Shown piece after piece: positions 49,204-57,690 of a stretch of 64,000 nt of DNA. Position 1 is the first letter of the stretch; each line of letters begins with the position of its first letter. This DNA comes from Pseudochrobactrum saccharolyticum. GTDB taxonomy: Bacteria; Pseudomonadota; Alphaproteobacteria; Rhizobiales; Rhizobiaceae. Made by a program: the position numbers and the translations under genes. The notes below the pieces were generated by a model. That model saw only the letters and a program-made list of their open reading frames with translations, was not told where the DNA came from and did not search any database. The stretch lies in the NCBI RefSeq assembly GCF_008801715.1, contig NZ_VZPG01000001.1, positions 1,240,001-1,304,000 on the forward strand, given 5' to 3'.

Positions 49204-49223
49204 AAAAACTGAATTAAGTCTCT

Positions 49224-49535
49224 TTAGCATTCTTCGCCGAATTTATCGCCGACAAGCTGCTCCAGCGCATCAAGTACGGCTGTTGCCTCAACGCCGCAAG
49301 CGCTGACATCAATGCAACATCCCGGTGATGCGGCAAGCATCATCAACCCCATAATCGATGTGCCACCAACACTCATTCCGTCTTTTTCAACACGGACATG
49401 AGCGTCAAAACTATCCACCAATTGCACGAATTTTGCCGAAGCCCGCGCATGCAGACCCCGCTTATTCACGATCGTAAATTTGCGGGTCTCTGCCTTATCA
49501 GGCTCATAACATCCGCTGACAGCAACCTGAGCCAT
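49224..49535 (-). CDS. ptsH: phosphocarrier protein HPr
   Basis: 103 residues with an N-terminal extension of about 14. The EI-phosphorylated His is in NKRGLHARASAKF (His-29), and the HprK target Ser is in VGGTSIMGLMML (Ser-60). Both sites are therefore present. With EIIA (49616) and HprK (50303) nearby and no EIIB or EIIC, it is probably part of a regulatory PTS rather than sugar import. The leader between EIIA and HPr is made of tandem repeats; the last copy (TACTGACGGG) supplies the only ribosome-site-like sequence. Confidence 0.95.
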   Translation of the reverse strand: MAQVAVSGCYEPDKAETRKFTIVNKRGLHARASAKFVQLVDSFDAHVRVEKDGMSVGGTSIMGLMMLAASPGCCIDVSACGVEATAVLDALEQLVGDKFGEEC

Positions 49536-49547
49536 ATTTATTTTTCC

Positions 49548-49637
49548 CGTCAGTACCTAATCTGATTACCCATCAGTACCTGAGATTATTACTTACTCGT
49601 CAGTACCTGACTTTGTTATTTGCTCGTCAGTACCTGA
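49548..49637 (-). repeat. tandem repeat derived from the EIIA gene 3' end (4 copies)
   Basis: Four units with spacing 23, 27 and 27 bases. On the minus strand each reads about CAGGTACTGACGAGYAARTAA. The first unit encodes the last residues of EIIA (QVLTSK and stop); the other three fill the spacer to HPr. Each contains GTCAG-GTA-CTGAC or a paired variant. No spacers separate the units and the units are too short for CRISPR. Confidence 0.85.
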
Positions 49638-50017
49638 CTGGCAACATTAATATATTTACGGCCTGCATCCTGCGCTTCACGCAATGATGCTTCCATATCA
49701 CCGGACTGACGCACACTGGTCAGTTTAATCAGCATCGGCAGATTAACACCGGCAATGACCTCAACCCTGCCTGCATCAAGCACCGAAATTGCCAGATTGG
49801 AAGGTGTTCCGCCGAACATATCGGTCAGAATAATAACACCCTGCCCCTGATCGGCCTTAGCAACCGCCGCGACAATATCCTCACGACGTTTTTCCATATC
49901 ATCATCGGCACCGATACTAACGGTTTCGAAATTTTCCTGAGGGCCGACAACATGCTCAACAGCATGGTGAAACTCTTCGGCCAGCCTTCCGTGCGTAACA
50001 AGCACGAGTCCGATCAT
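49616..50017 (-). CDS. PTS EIIA component, mannose type (ManX/EIIA-Man-like)
   Basis: 133 residues. IGLVLVTHGRLAEEFHHAVE has the phospho-accepting His-9, and GVIILTDMFGGTPSNLAIS and VIAGVNLPMLIKLTSVR are family strings. No permease subunits are nearby, so it is likely a sensor or regulator in the incomplete PTS typical of alphaproteobacteria. Its last codons are the first unit of the tandem array at 49548-49637. It lies about 285 bases after hprK, with a terminator between, so EIIA-HPr probably has its own promoter. Confidence 0.93.
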   Translation of the reverse strand: MIGLVLVTHGRLAEEFHHAVEHVVGPQENFETVSIGADDDMEKRREDIVAAVAKADQGQGVIILTDMFGGTPSNLAISVLDAGRVEVIAGVNLPMLIKLTSVRQSGDMEASLREAQDAGRKYINVASQVLTSK

Positions 50018-50213
50018 TATTAAACTGCTCCTGCTGGTCGCTTTTCCATTGTCGCACTCACAATATAAAAGCTTGTAAGCTCAATCCGAACCTAAAGTTC
50101 AGACATCTACCCCTAAGACATAAATTTTATGGCCGTTATTTTCTGAATTCAGGCTCAGATTTTTAATATTGGCCAGACCTTCTATGTTGGCACCGAGAAT
50201 AATGAGTGCAAGC

Positions 50214-50238
50214 AAAAAATAAAGCCCCCCACGGCTTT
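50214..50238 (-). terminator. terminator downstream of hprK
   Basis: AAAGCC pairs with GGCTTT, followed on the minus strand by ATTTTTTGC. It would end the chvI-chvG-hprK transcript. Confidence 0.6.
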
Positions 50239-50302
50239 CGTCGGTTATGCCGCACTGAAACACAGATTTTATTCTAAACCAGCCGTTAAAAAACAAGGGC
50301 TT

Positions 50303-50785
50303 TCAGGCAGTTTCACGGCTGCCCCAGCGTTTCATAAATAAAGTCGCTTCTATCGCTCTTGCACATTGCAGCGAATCGCAATCCCCTGCCAATTCCGGCA
50401 AGACCAGCACAGGAACCATAATTCCTGCCAGTTCGCGCTCTTCATCTGCCGGATAACGGGGCGCTTTATCCGCACTTACCAACTCTACCAGCAGGTTGAT
50501 TTCTGCCTGTGGCTGATACGGCACCTCAAATAAACCTGCCCCGCGAATTTCAACAGCACCGGCAATCGCTGAAGGTGTGGAAGCGATCAGCTTCCCCTCT
50601 TCTGTACTGATCGTCGTCTGGTCATCAGAAATCAATGTGCCGACACGGCCTGTCTGCTGCGCACGTTCGATCAGAGTGAGCGCCAGCGATGATTTTCCCG
50701 AGCCGGAAGCACCGCATATTAAAATGCCAAAGGAACCAAGAACCAGAGATGTGGCGTGAAACACAAAACTTTCAGAATTGCTCAT
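50303..50785 (-). CDS. hprK: HPr kinase/phosphorylase, short alphaproteobacterial form
   Basis: 160 residues, about half of Gram-positive HprK: only the C-terminal catalytic domain is present. Walker A is LICGASGSGKSSLALTLIE, with VGTLISDDQTTI, VEIRGAGLFEVPY and a short C-terminal tail. It should phosphorylate HPr on Ser-60. The ATG at 50785 has GCGGAGAAACGC upstream. It begins 19 bases after chvG and is probably cotranscribed with chvI and chvG. Confidence 0.93.
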   Translation of the reverse strand: MSNSESFVFHATSLVLGSFGILICGASGSGKSSLALTLIERAQQTGRVGTLISDDQTTISTEEGKLIASTPSAIAGAVEIRGAGLFEVPYQPQAEINLLVELVSADKAPRYPADEERELAGIMVPVLVLPELAGDCDSLQCARAIEATLFMKRWGSRETA

Positions 50786-50804
50786 GCGTTTCTCCGCTTT
50801 ATTA

Positions 50805-52646
50805 TCAGTTTTCCGTATTCTGTGCCGCCTGTGCACGCTGACGTCTGGTGTTTTCCGGTAGTTCCGCAGGCAAATCAATCAGGAACCGCGCACCCAGCCA
50901 ATGTTCAGCATCTTCAGGGTCAGGAATATTAGAAGCTGTTAGTGTACCACCATGTGCTTCGATAATCTGCCGGCTGATTGAAAGCCCCAGACCGGAATTC
51001 TGACCAAAAGCCTCCGAAGACGGGCGATCCGTATAGAAACGCTCGAAAATACGTTCAATATTTTCAGCGCCGATACCCGGACCATTATCCTCAACGACAA
51101 CCTGAATTTTTGAACCTTTATGGTTCAGGTAAATTCTGATTTCACCATTATCTTCCGGCACAAAGGTACGGGCATTTTCAATCAGGTTAGAGACAACCTG
51201 ACCAAGCCGCAAATCATGCCCCGGCAGATAAAAACCTTTTGCCCCTGCCGGAAGCTTGCCGATATCCAGCAGGATTTTTGTGCCCACTTTATTGCGGCGC
51301 ACTTCTCTCGCAGCTGCCACAATATTATTGAGCAGCGCCTGCATATCCACACGATCCGTATGCTCACGGGCAAGTTCGGCATCCAGACGCGATGCATCGG
51401 AAATATCGGTAATCAAACGATCAAGGCGGCGCACATCATGCTGGATCACGTCAAGAAGACGTTTTTTAGCACTTTCGGTTTTCGCCAGAGGCAGCGTTTC
51501 AACTGCACTGCGCAGAGAAGTCAGCGGATTTTTCAGCTCATGGCTGACATCGGCCGCAAAACTTTCAATCGCCTCAATACGTGCATAAAGCGCATCAGTC
51601 ATATCGCGGATCGACGTTGAAAGATGGCCGACTTCATCCTGACGATCGGAGAAATCCGGAATTTCAACACGGCCTTTAATACCGTGGCGCACACGATCCG
51701 CTGCTTCAGACAATTTGCGCAACGGATTAGCAATCGTAGAAGCCAGAAACAGCGACAGGATCACCATCACCAACGACACAACAACAAAGACACGCAGGAT
51801 CGCATTGCGCTCACCGCGGACAATCTTATCAATATCACCGCCCTCGGTCGACATCAGCAAAACGCCGAGCACCGCACGGTAACGCTGGATCGGCACAGCG
51901 ACGGAGACAACCAGCTCACCTTTTTCATTCCGGCGCTGTGCTTTACCGGAAGAACCGGTCAAAGCTGTAATCACTTCCGGATAGACAGAACCATTACCGC
52001 CCGGCGGCTCCTGATAGAGCGGCAGACTGTTGCGGTTAATCAGATTATTGAACCATGTGCTGATCTGCTCGCCAAAACTCTGATCGTCCTCATCCAGTAC
52101 CGGCAAATCATAGCTCAGCACCTGTCCGCGCGAATAGAGATGGCGCGAGTCCAGCAGGATATTGGCATTATTATCGTAAATACGCGCACGGGTACTGGTC
52201 GGAGAAATCAATGTCCGCAGCAGTGGCGCTACTTTTTCCGGATTGATCGGAAATTCCCAGTTATCCGGAGAATCCGGAGAAGGCGTAATACTCTGACCGG
52301 CCTGCAGCTCCAGCAGCTTATCCGGATCGATCATGATCGAATTGGTATCAACGCTTGCCGATGAGGCAATGGAAGCCGCGATAATCTTACCTTGCGTCAG
52401 AAGACTTTCAATCTTCGCGTCCACCAGACCATCACGAAACTGGTTGAGATACATAATCCCCGAAACCAGCACCGCAAGCGCCGCCAGATTGAGAAACAGA
52501 ATACGCTTGGTCAGACTGGAGAAAACATAATTGCCCAATGTACGGCGCAGCGGTGAAAACAGACGCCGCCAGACAAGCGAGCGCTGACGGCGCGCAAGAC
52601 GTTCCTTGCGGCGCAATGTCGTTCTGTTTTCCGTTTCAGCGACCAT
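50805..52646 (-). CDS. chvG: sensor histidine kinase ChvG (BvrS/ExoS)
   Basis: 613 residues. A basic cytoplasmic N-terminus (RRKERLARRQRSLVWRRL) is followed by membrane helix 1 at about 49-67 and a periplasmic domain to about 280 (YSRGQVLSYDLPVLDE, VAVPIQRYRAVLGVLL). Helix 2 lies at about 285-305, followed by HAMP. The phospho-accepting His-369 is in FAADVSHELKNPLTSLRS, and the ATPase boxes are NLIENARTF, VEDNGPGIG and NSGLGLSIS. In rhizobia and Brucella it responds to acid or envelope stress and is held in check by ExoR. The leader upstream contains a hairpin array. The ribosome site is weak. Confidence 0.96.
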   Translation of the reverse strand: MVAETENRTTLRRKERLARRQRSLVWRRLFSPLRRTLGNYVFSSLTKRILFLNLAALAVLVSGIMYLNQFRDGLVDAKIESLLTQGKIIAASIASSASVDTNSIMIDPDKLLELQAGQSITPSPDSPDNWEFPINPEKVAPLLRTLISPTSTRARIYDNNANILLDSRHLYSRGQVLSYDLPVLDEDDQSFGEQISTWFNNLINRNSLPLYQEPPGGNGSVYPEVITALTGSSGKAQRRNEKGELVVSVAVPIQRYRAVLGVLLMSTEGGDIDKIVRGERNAILRVFVVVSLVMVILSLFLASTIANPLRKLSEAADRVRHGIKGRVEIPDFSDRQDEVGHLSTSIRDMTDALYARIEAIESFAADVSHELKNPLTSLRSAVETLPLAKTESAKKRLLDVIQHDVRRLDRLITDISDASRLDAELAREHTDRVDMQALLNNIVAAAREVRRNKVGTKILLDIGKLPAGAKGFYLPGHDLRLGQVVSNLIENARTFVPEDNGEIRIYLNHKGSKIQVVVEDNGPGIGAENIERIFERFYTDRPSSEAFGQNSGLGLSISRQIIEAHGGTLTASNIPDPEDAEHWLGARFLIDLPAELPENTRRQRAQAAQNTEN

Positions 52647-52677
52647 TGAGGGCGATCAGTTCCTTCAGCGAATTAAG

Positions 52678-52713
52678 ACGGAGCGGTTATGCAATGCATT
52701 ATAACCGCTCCGT
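52678..52713 (-). repeat. 13-base-pair hairpin upstream of chvG
   Basis: ACGGAGCGGTTAT and ATAACCGCTCCGT form a perfect inverted repeat around a 10-base loop, 32 bases before the chvG start, with no following T-run on the operon strand. It follows the four-hairpin array. Confidence 0.75.
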
Positions 52714-52734
52714 GCTTTTATATCAGCTATATTT

Positions 52735-52850
52735 GCAAAGCTTCACGCTTCGGGCTTTTTTATATTACGAAGCTTTTACGCTTCGTACTTTCTAAAATGC
52801 GAGGCTTTTACGCCTCGTGCTTTCTTATATTGCGAAGCTTTTACGCCTCG
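52735..52850 (-). repeat. tandem hairpin array derived from the chvI 3' end (4 units)
   Basis: Four units with period 32-33 bases. On the minus strand each reads CGARGCGTAAAAGCYTCG plus a linker such as CAATATAAGAAAGCA. The first unit (near 52833) contains the chvI stop codon in its loop. Stems are CGAGGC/GCTTCG, CGAGGC/GCCTCG, CGAAGC/GCTTCG and CGAAGC/GCTTTG. All pair in the minus-strand RNA, two of them through G.U. The array fills most of the chvI-chvG spacer. Confidence 0.85.
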
Positions 52851-53560
52851 CGGAAGCGATAGCCAACACCGTAAAGCGTCTCAATCATTTCAAAATCATC
52901 GTCAACAACTTTGAATTTCTTACGCAGACGCTTGATATGGCTGTCGATCGTGCGGTCATCCACATAAACCTGCTCGTCATAAGCGGCATCCATCAGCGCA
53001 TCACGGCTTTTCACAACACCCGGACGCTGTGCCAGCGAATGCAGAATAAGGAATTCTGTCACAGTGAGGGTGACCGGTTCGCCTTTCCACGTGCAGGTAT
53101 GGCGCTCCTGATCCATTTCCAGCTGGCCGCGCTGCAATGACTTTGTCGGCTGACCCGGATTTTTAACCGCACCTTCACGGGCCGCCACACGGCGCAGCAC
53201 CGCTTTAACACGCTCTACCAGCAGACGCTGCGAGAACGGCTTGGTGATAAAATCATCCGCACCCATTTTCAGGCCGAACAATTCGTCGATCTCATCATCT
53301 TTCGATGTTAGGAAGATCACCGGCAGATCAGATTTCTGGCGCAGACGGCGGAGCAGTTCCATACCATCCATACGCGGCATTTTAATATCGAAAATTGCAA
53401 GATTTGGCGGACGCGCCATCAGACCATCCAGCGCGGAAGCACCGTCTGTATAGGTCTCGACCCGATAGCCTTCCGACTCCAGAGCAATGGAAACAGAAGT
53501 CAGGATATTGCGGTCATCATCTACGAGCGCAATGGTCTGTGTTACCGGAACTTCCCTCAT
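52841..53560 (-). CDS. chvI: response regulator ChvI (BvrR)
   Basis: 239 residues, OmpR/PhoB type. The receiver domain has acidic VDDDRN and the phospho-accepting Asp-58 in [13 protein letters not shown], with Thr/Lys in FLTSKDD and FITKPFS. The C-terminal winged helix has [18 protein letters not shown] and [16 protein letters not shown]. It is activated by ChvG and in rhizobia controls envelope, exopolysaccharide and metabolic genes. The ATG at 53560 has GGAG upstream; a TTG 6 codons earlier is in frame. Its stop codon lies in the first hairpin of the downstream array. It is divergent from pckA. Confidence 0.96.
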   Translation of the reverse strand: MREVPVTQTIALVDDDRNILTSVSIALESEGYRVETYTDGASALDGLMARPPNLAIFDIKMPRMDGMELLRRLRQKSDLPVIFLTSKDDEIDELFGLKMGADDFITKPFSQRLLVERVKAVLRRVAAREGAVKNPGQPTKSLQRGQLEMDQERHTCTWKGEPVTLTVTEFLILHSLAQRPGVVKSRDALMDAAYDEQVYVDDRTIDSHIKRLRKKFKVVDDDFEMIETLYGVGYRFREA

Positions 53561-53871
53561 CAGGTCGCTTCTCCTCAATCAAATTCGACTATTCAACTTA
53601 TATAGCACGTCTTTTAAGCAGGACAAATTAAGTACAAAGTAAGGCAGCAGCAGTTTTTCTGATGCTTCGCCTGCAATTTATACCCGCTCCAGACACCTTG
53701 CTTATGTGGATAGCGGCAAAATAAATTGCCATAAAAACGATTTAAAAAAAATTTAAAAAATTTTAAACGATTAAAGATTTGAAATTGTCTCGCTAATCTG
53801 GTTGTGACTTTGCCTTAGCGCGGAGAGAAAATGCGCTGTCGACCAACCAATGAAAACTGCGAGTGAAAATT
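53561..53871. other. divergent promoter region chvI / pckA
   Basis: 311 bases between two divergent genes. The middle (about 53735-53785) is a run of A and T with several TTAA words; one pair is 7 bases apart, but low complexity makes it uninformative as a CtrA site. Promoters for both genes should be here. A ChvI site is expected but no consensus is secure enough to mark. Confidence 0.6.
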
Positions 53872-55482
53872 ATGATCGAGACTGGCAATCGCAATCCAGC
53901 TGCTTCCATTGCAACGACGGGGCTAAAAGACCTCGCCGCGGTCTATTATAATTTCGGACAGGCCCAGCTCTATGAGGAGTCGATCCGCCGCGGTGAATCA
54001 ACTCTGACTGCACAGGGCGCTTTGATGGCCGTGACCGGACAACATACCGGACGTAGCCCTAAAGACAAATTCGTTGTGCGTGATGCAACCACCGAAGACC
54101 AGATCTGGTGGGACAACAACAAGCCGATGAGCCCGGAAAATTTTGCCAAGCTGCATGCCGATTTCATTGAGCACGCCAAAGGCAAAGAACTGTTCGTTCA
54201 GGATCTGATCGGCGGCGCCGATGCCGAGCACAATATCAAGGTTCGCGTTGTAACCGAATTTGCATGGCACTCACTGTTCATCCGCAACCTGCTGATCCGT
54301 CCTGAAATTGCTGCCCTGCAGAGCTTCATGCCGGAAATGACCATTATTGATCTGCCATCCTTCCGTGCTGATCCTGAAAAATACGGCTGCCGTACAGAAA
54401 CCGTGATCGCCTGCGATCTGGTCAACAAAATTGTGCTGATCGGCGGTACTTCCTATGCCGGTGAAATGAAGAAGTCGGTCTTTACCGCTCTGAACTACAT
54501 TCTGCCTGCAAAAGGCATTATGCCAATGCATTGCTCGGCTAATGAAGCACCAAACGGCGACACCGCGATTTTCTTCGGTCTGTCCGGCACCGGTAAAACC
54601 ACCCTCTCAGCTGATCCAACACGCACGCTGATCGGTGATGATGAACACGGCTGGAGCGAAAACGGCATCTTCAATTTTGAAGGCGGCTGCTACGCCAAGA
54701 CCATCCGTCTCTCGGCAGAAGCTGAACCGGAAATCTATTCCACAACACAGCGTTTCGGCACCGTGTTGGAAAATGTTGTTCTTGATGAAAACCGCCAGCC
54801 GGATTTCAACGATGGTTCGCGCACAGAAAATACCCGTGCAGCCTATCCGCTGGATTTCATCTCCAATGCATCCAAGACAGGCACTGCCGGTCAGCCTAAG
54901 AATGTTATCATGCTGACAGCTGATGCGTTCGGCGTCATGCCTCCGATTGCCAAGCTGACCCCTGCTCAGGCTATGTACCACTTCCTGTCCGGTTACACCG
55001 CTAAGGTTGCCGGTACTGAAAAAGGTGTGACCGAGCCGGAAGCAACCTTCTCCACCTGCTTTGGTGCGCCTTTCATGCCGCGCCATCCTTCAGAATACGG
55101 CGATCTGCTGCGTAAACTGATTGCTGAGCACAAAGTTGACTGCTGGCTGGTAAACACCGGCTGGACCGGTGGCGCTTACGGCACCGGTAACCGTATGCCG
55201 ATCAAGGCAACACGCGCCCTGCTCTCCGCAGCACTTGACGGTTCGCTCAATGGCGCGGAATTCCGCACAGACCCTAACTTCGGTTTTGAAGTTCCGGTTG
55301 CAGTTCCGGGTGTTGATTCAAGCATTCTCGACCCACGTTCAACATGGGCGGATAAAGCTGCTTATGACGCACAGGCTAAAAAACTGGCCAACATGTTCAT
55401 CACAAACTTTGCCAAGTTTGAAGATCATGTAGATGCTGAAGTCCGTTCGGCGGCACCGGCTCTGGCAATTGCTGCTGAATAA
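53872..55482 (+). CDS. pckA: phosphoenolpyruvate carboxykinase (ATP)
   Basis: 536 residues. The kinase loop is [40 protein letters not shown] binds metal, and [20 protein letters not shown] and [15 protein letters not shown] are diagnostic. It converts oxaloacetate to PEP for gluconeogenesis. The ATG at 53872 is preferred to a GTG three codons earlier. It is divergent from chvI; in Agrobacterium, pckA beside chvG-chvI has been reported to depend on ChvG. A strong terminator follows. Confidence 0.98.
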   Translation: MIETGNRNPAASIATTGLKDLAAVYYNFGQAQLYEESIRRGESTLTAQGALMAVTGQHTGRSPKDKFVVRDATTEDQIWWDNNKPMSPENFAKLHADFIEHAKGKELFVQDLIGGADAEHNIKVRVVTEFAWHSLFIRNLLIRPEIAALQSFMPEMTIIDLPSFRADPEKYGCRTETVIACDLVNKIVLIGGTSYAGEMKKSVFTALNYILPAKGIMPMHCSANEAPNGDTAIFFGLSGTGKTTLSADPTRTLIGDDEHGWSENGIFNFEGGCYAKTIRLSAEAEPEIYSTTQRFGTVLENVVLDENRQPDFNDGSRTENTRAAYPLDFISNASKTGTAGQPKNVIMLTADAFGVMPPIAKLTPAQAMYHFLSGYTAKVAGTEKGVTEPEATFSTCFGAPFMPRHPSEYGDLLRKLIAEHKVDCWLVNTGWTGGAYGTGNRMPIKATRALLSAALDGSLNGAEFRTDPNFGFEVPVAVPGVDSSILDPRSTWADKAAYDAQAKKLANMFITNFAKFEDHVDAEVRSAAPALAIAAE

Positions 55483-55507
55483 ATAAATCTGCATTTCTGA
55501 AATTAAG

Positions 55508-55536
55508 AACGGTGCCTTTCAGGCACCGTTTTTTAT
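55508..55536 (+). terminator. terminator downstream of pckA
   Basis: AACGGTGCC pairs with GGCACCGTT around TTTCA, followed by TTTTTATTT. Confidence 0.93.
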
Positions 55537-55585
55537 TTCTGCACTTATCTTCGCAGATTTCAGATATTCCGTTATAAATCCGCTC

Positions 55586-56026
55586 ATGACGGAACAAAAC
55601 AAACATCTTATCCGCATTACCAACCGGATCAGCATTCATGAAAACCTGCTGGAGGAGAGCTTTATCCGCTCTTCAGGTCCAGGCGGACAGAATGTGAATA
55701 AGGTTTCAACAGCCGTGCAGCTGCGCTTTGCAGCCATGCAAGCGGGCTTGCCGGAAGATGTCTATGCGCGTCTCATCAGCCTTGCTGGGCAGCGTGCCAA
55801 TAAAGACGGTGAGATTGTGATTGAAGCCAGCCGCTTCCGCAGTCAGGAAAAGAACCGTGAAGATGCCCGCAACCGTATGATTGCTTTGATTATTGAGGCT
55901 GCCAAACCACCACCGCCACCGCGGAAAAAGACCAAGCCGACCAAAGGCTCTGTCGAGCGACGCCTGAAAGCAAAATCCGGTCGCGCAGACGTCAAGAAAA
56001 TGCGTCAGCGTGTCAAAGGTGATTAG
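55586..56026 (+). CDS. arfB: alternative ribosome-rescue factor ArfB (YaeJ)
   Basis: 146 residues. A release-factor catalytic domain with the GGQ motif in RSSGPGGQNVNKVSTAVQLRF, and no codon-recognition domain. The C-terminal tail is rich in Lys and Arg (KKTKPTKGSVERRLKAKSG), as needed to sit in the mRNA channel of stalled ribosomes. It hydrolyses peptidyl-tRNA on non-stop complexes. The stop codon lies at the base of a long palindrome (56023-56066). Confidence 0.95.
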   Translation: MTEQNKHLIRITNRISIHENLLEESFIRSSGPGGQNVNKVSTAVQLRFAAMQAGLPEDVYARLISLAGQRANKDGEIVIEASRFRSQEKNREDARNRMIALIIEAAKPPPPPRKKTKPTKGSVERRLKAKSGRADVKKMRQRVKGD

Positions 56027-56066
56027 AGCGACCTTTGTGTGCCAGATCTGGCACACGGCGCTCTAA
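56023..56066. repeat. nested palindrome overlapping the arfB stop codon
   Basis: Outer arms TTAGAGCG and CGCTCTAA enclose a perfect 20-base palindrome with halves GTGTGCCAGA and TCTGGCACAC. The arfB TAG is the start of the outer arm. The AGAGC ends resemble the ends of the dispersed repeats. It could also serve as a terminator without a T-run. Confidence 0.7.
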
Positions 56067-56168
56067 TACCCGATAATCCCTGTTATTTTATACGGGTGGC
56101 TTCCTTAATTCATTTACCTGCCTATATTCTTTAAGCGGATGATATCTGACACTCAAAGGAGAAACGGA

Positions 56169-56618
56169 ATGGGCATATTTGATTTTGTGAAATCGGTTGG
56201 TACCAAACTTGGCTTTGGTGACGATGAGCCTAAAGCAGAAGATCTGAAGAAAGAGCTGGATTCTCATAATCTCGGTACCAGTGATGTGCAGGTAACTGTT
56301 CAGGGCGACAAGGCTGTACTTTCCGGCAATGTCAAAGATCAGTCCGCTTTTGAAAAAGCGATTATTGCTGTCGGTAACTCCCTCGGTGTTTCCAAAGTGG
56401 AAGCCTCGGAACTGAAAGTTGACGGCGCTGCTGAAGGTGCGGCACCGGTTTTCTACACCGTGAAAAAGGGCGACAATCTCTGGAAAATCGCTGAAGCCCA
56501 GTATGGCAAAGGCCATGGCGATAAAAACCCGAAAATCTTTGAAGCCAATAAGCCGATGCTGACCTCACCGGATAAAATCTATCCGGGTCAGGTTCTGCGT
56601 ATTCCGCCACTGGCATAA
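56169..56618 (+). CDS. BON-LysM protein, Kbp/YgaU-like
   Basis: 149 residues, the same length as E. coli YgaU/Kbp. It begins GIFDFVKSVGTKLGFGDDEP. A BON domain covers about 25-85 (DVQVTVQGDKAVLSGNVKD), and a LysM domain covers about 97-147 (YTVKKGDNLWKIAEAQYGKG, IYPGQVLRIPP). E. coli Kbp binds potassium. There is no signal peptide. AAAGGAGAAACGGA precedes the ATG. It is closed by a bidirectional terminator. Confidence 0.93.
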   Translation: MGIFDFVKSVGTKLGFGDDEPKAEDLKKELDSHNLGTSDVQVTVQGDKAVLSGNVKDQSAFEKAIIAVGNSLGVSKVEASELKVDGAAEGAAPVFYTVKKGDNLWKIAEAQYGKGHGDKNPKIFEANKPMLTSPDKIYPGQVLRIPPLA

Positions 56619-56632
56619 TTCAGGTTCAAAAC

Positions 56633-56669
56633 AAAAAGCCCCGCTGTCATCAACAGCGGGGCTTTTTTT
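56633..56669. terminator. bidirectional terminator between the LysM gene and coaA
   Basis: GCCCCGCTGT pairs with ACAGCGGGGC, with five A before and seven T after, between convergent genes. Confidence 0.93.
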
Positions 56670-56681
56670 ACAACTTGAAGT

Positions 56682-57647
56682 TCAGATTTTGCGCAGAGCG
56701 ACTTCTTCAATCATATGATTTTCGCCTTTGCGCAGGATCAGATCAGCACGCGGACGGGTCGGCAGAATATTCTCAAACAGGTTTTTGAGATTGATATTCG
56801 TCCACAGGCCTTCGGCAATCGACAATGCCGCCTCTTCCGACAATTGCGAATAGCGATGGAAGAAGCTCTGCGGGTCACGGAATGCCGTTTCACGCAGTTT
56901 CATGAAGCGGTTGATATACCATTTGTGGATCAGTACCGGATCAGCATCAATATAGATCGAGAAATCAAAGAAATCCGACACAAATGGTACGGCTTTGCCG
57001 TCCGCAGGCAGATCACGCACCTGCAGCACATTGATGCCTTCAAAAATCAGAATATCCGGCCGGTCAATGGTCACATGCTTACCGGCAACCACGTCATAGG
57101 TCAGATGCGAATAGACCGGCGCCTGAACATGGCTCATGCCTGCCTTCATAGACGACAGGAAGTTGAGAATGGCACCGGCATCATAACTGTCCGGAAAACC
57201 TTTCCGCTCCATCCGGCCTTCGGCACGCAGTACTTCATTGGGATAGAGAAAGCCGTCAGTCGTCACCAGTTCGACTTTAGGGCTTGATGGCCAGCGGCTC
57301 AGCAATTCCTTCAGAATACGCGCTGTGGTCGATTTTCCGACCGCAACGGAACCGGCAATACCGATGATAAACGGTGTTTTGACCGTATCATCCTTCATCA
57401 GAAACTGTTTGCGCTGTTTGTAGAGCGATTGCAGCGCTTCCACATGGGTCGACAGCAGACGCGACAAAGCCAGATAAATCCGGCGCACCTCATCCAGATC
57501 CACCGGATCGTTCAGCGAACGCAGACGTTTCACTTCATCCAGCGTCAGGGTCAGCGGCGTATCGGCACGAAACTCTGCCCATTCCGCAGCGGTAAAAACC
57601 TGATAAGGCGAATAATGCTTCTTTTTGAAAAGATCCATGGAGTGCAT
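56682..57647 (-). CDS. coaA: pantothenate kinase, type I
   Basis: 321 residues. Walker A is [47 protein letters not shown] and [21 protein letters not shown] are CoaA signatures. It commits pantothenate to coenzyme A and is usually inhibited by CoA. An ATG three codons in is an alternative start. It follows hisE by 43 bases, so it may be read from the his operon. Confidence 0.97.
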   Translation of the reverse strand: MHSMDLFKKKHYSPYQVFTAAEWAEFRADTPLTLTLDEVKRLRSLNDPVDLDEVRRIYLALSRLLSTHVEALQSLYKQRKQFLMKDDTVKTPFIIGIAGSVAVGKSTTARILKELLSRWPSSPKVELVTTDGFLYPNEVLRAEGRMERKGFPDSYDAGAILNFLSSMKAGMSHVQAPVYSHLTYDVVAGKHVTIDRPDILIFEGINVLQVRDLPADGKAVPFVSDFFDFSIYIDADPVLIHKWYINRFMKLRETAFRDPQSFFHRYSQLSEEAALSIAEGLWTNINLKNLFENILPTRPRADLILRKGENHMIEEVALRKI

Positions 57648-57690
57648 TTCGATCTCTGAATAAACCCGGGAACCAGATGAATGCTTCAGT

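Noticed and set aside
49055-49223. SAH or SAM riboswitch before ahcY
   Set aside because: The spacer is short, contains the HPr terminator, and I could not fit either riboswitch fold; a covariance-model scan would settle it.
50099-50296. A 65-codon open frame between hprK and EIIA
   Set aside because: It covers a terminator-like hairpin, lacks a ribosome site and has no recognisable feature.
49548-52850. CRISPR arrays in the two tandem-repeat spacers
   Set aside because: The units follow one another without unique spacers, are 23-33 bases in total period, include the end of a coding gene and have no cas genes nearby.
53741-53785. CtrA boxes in the chvI-pckA spacer
   Set aside because: TTAA words at 7-base spacing occur here, but inside runs of A and T where they are expected by chance.
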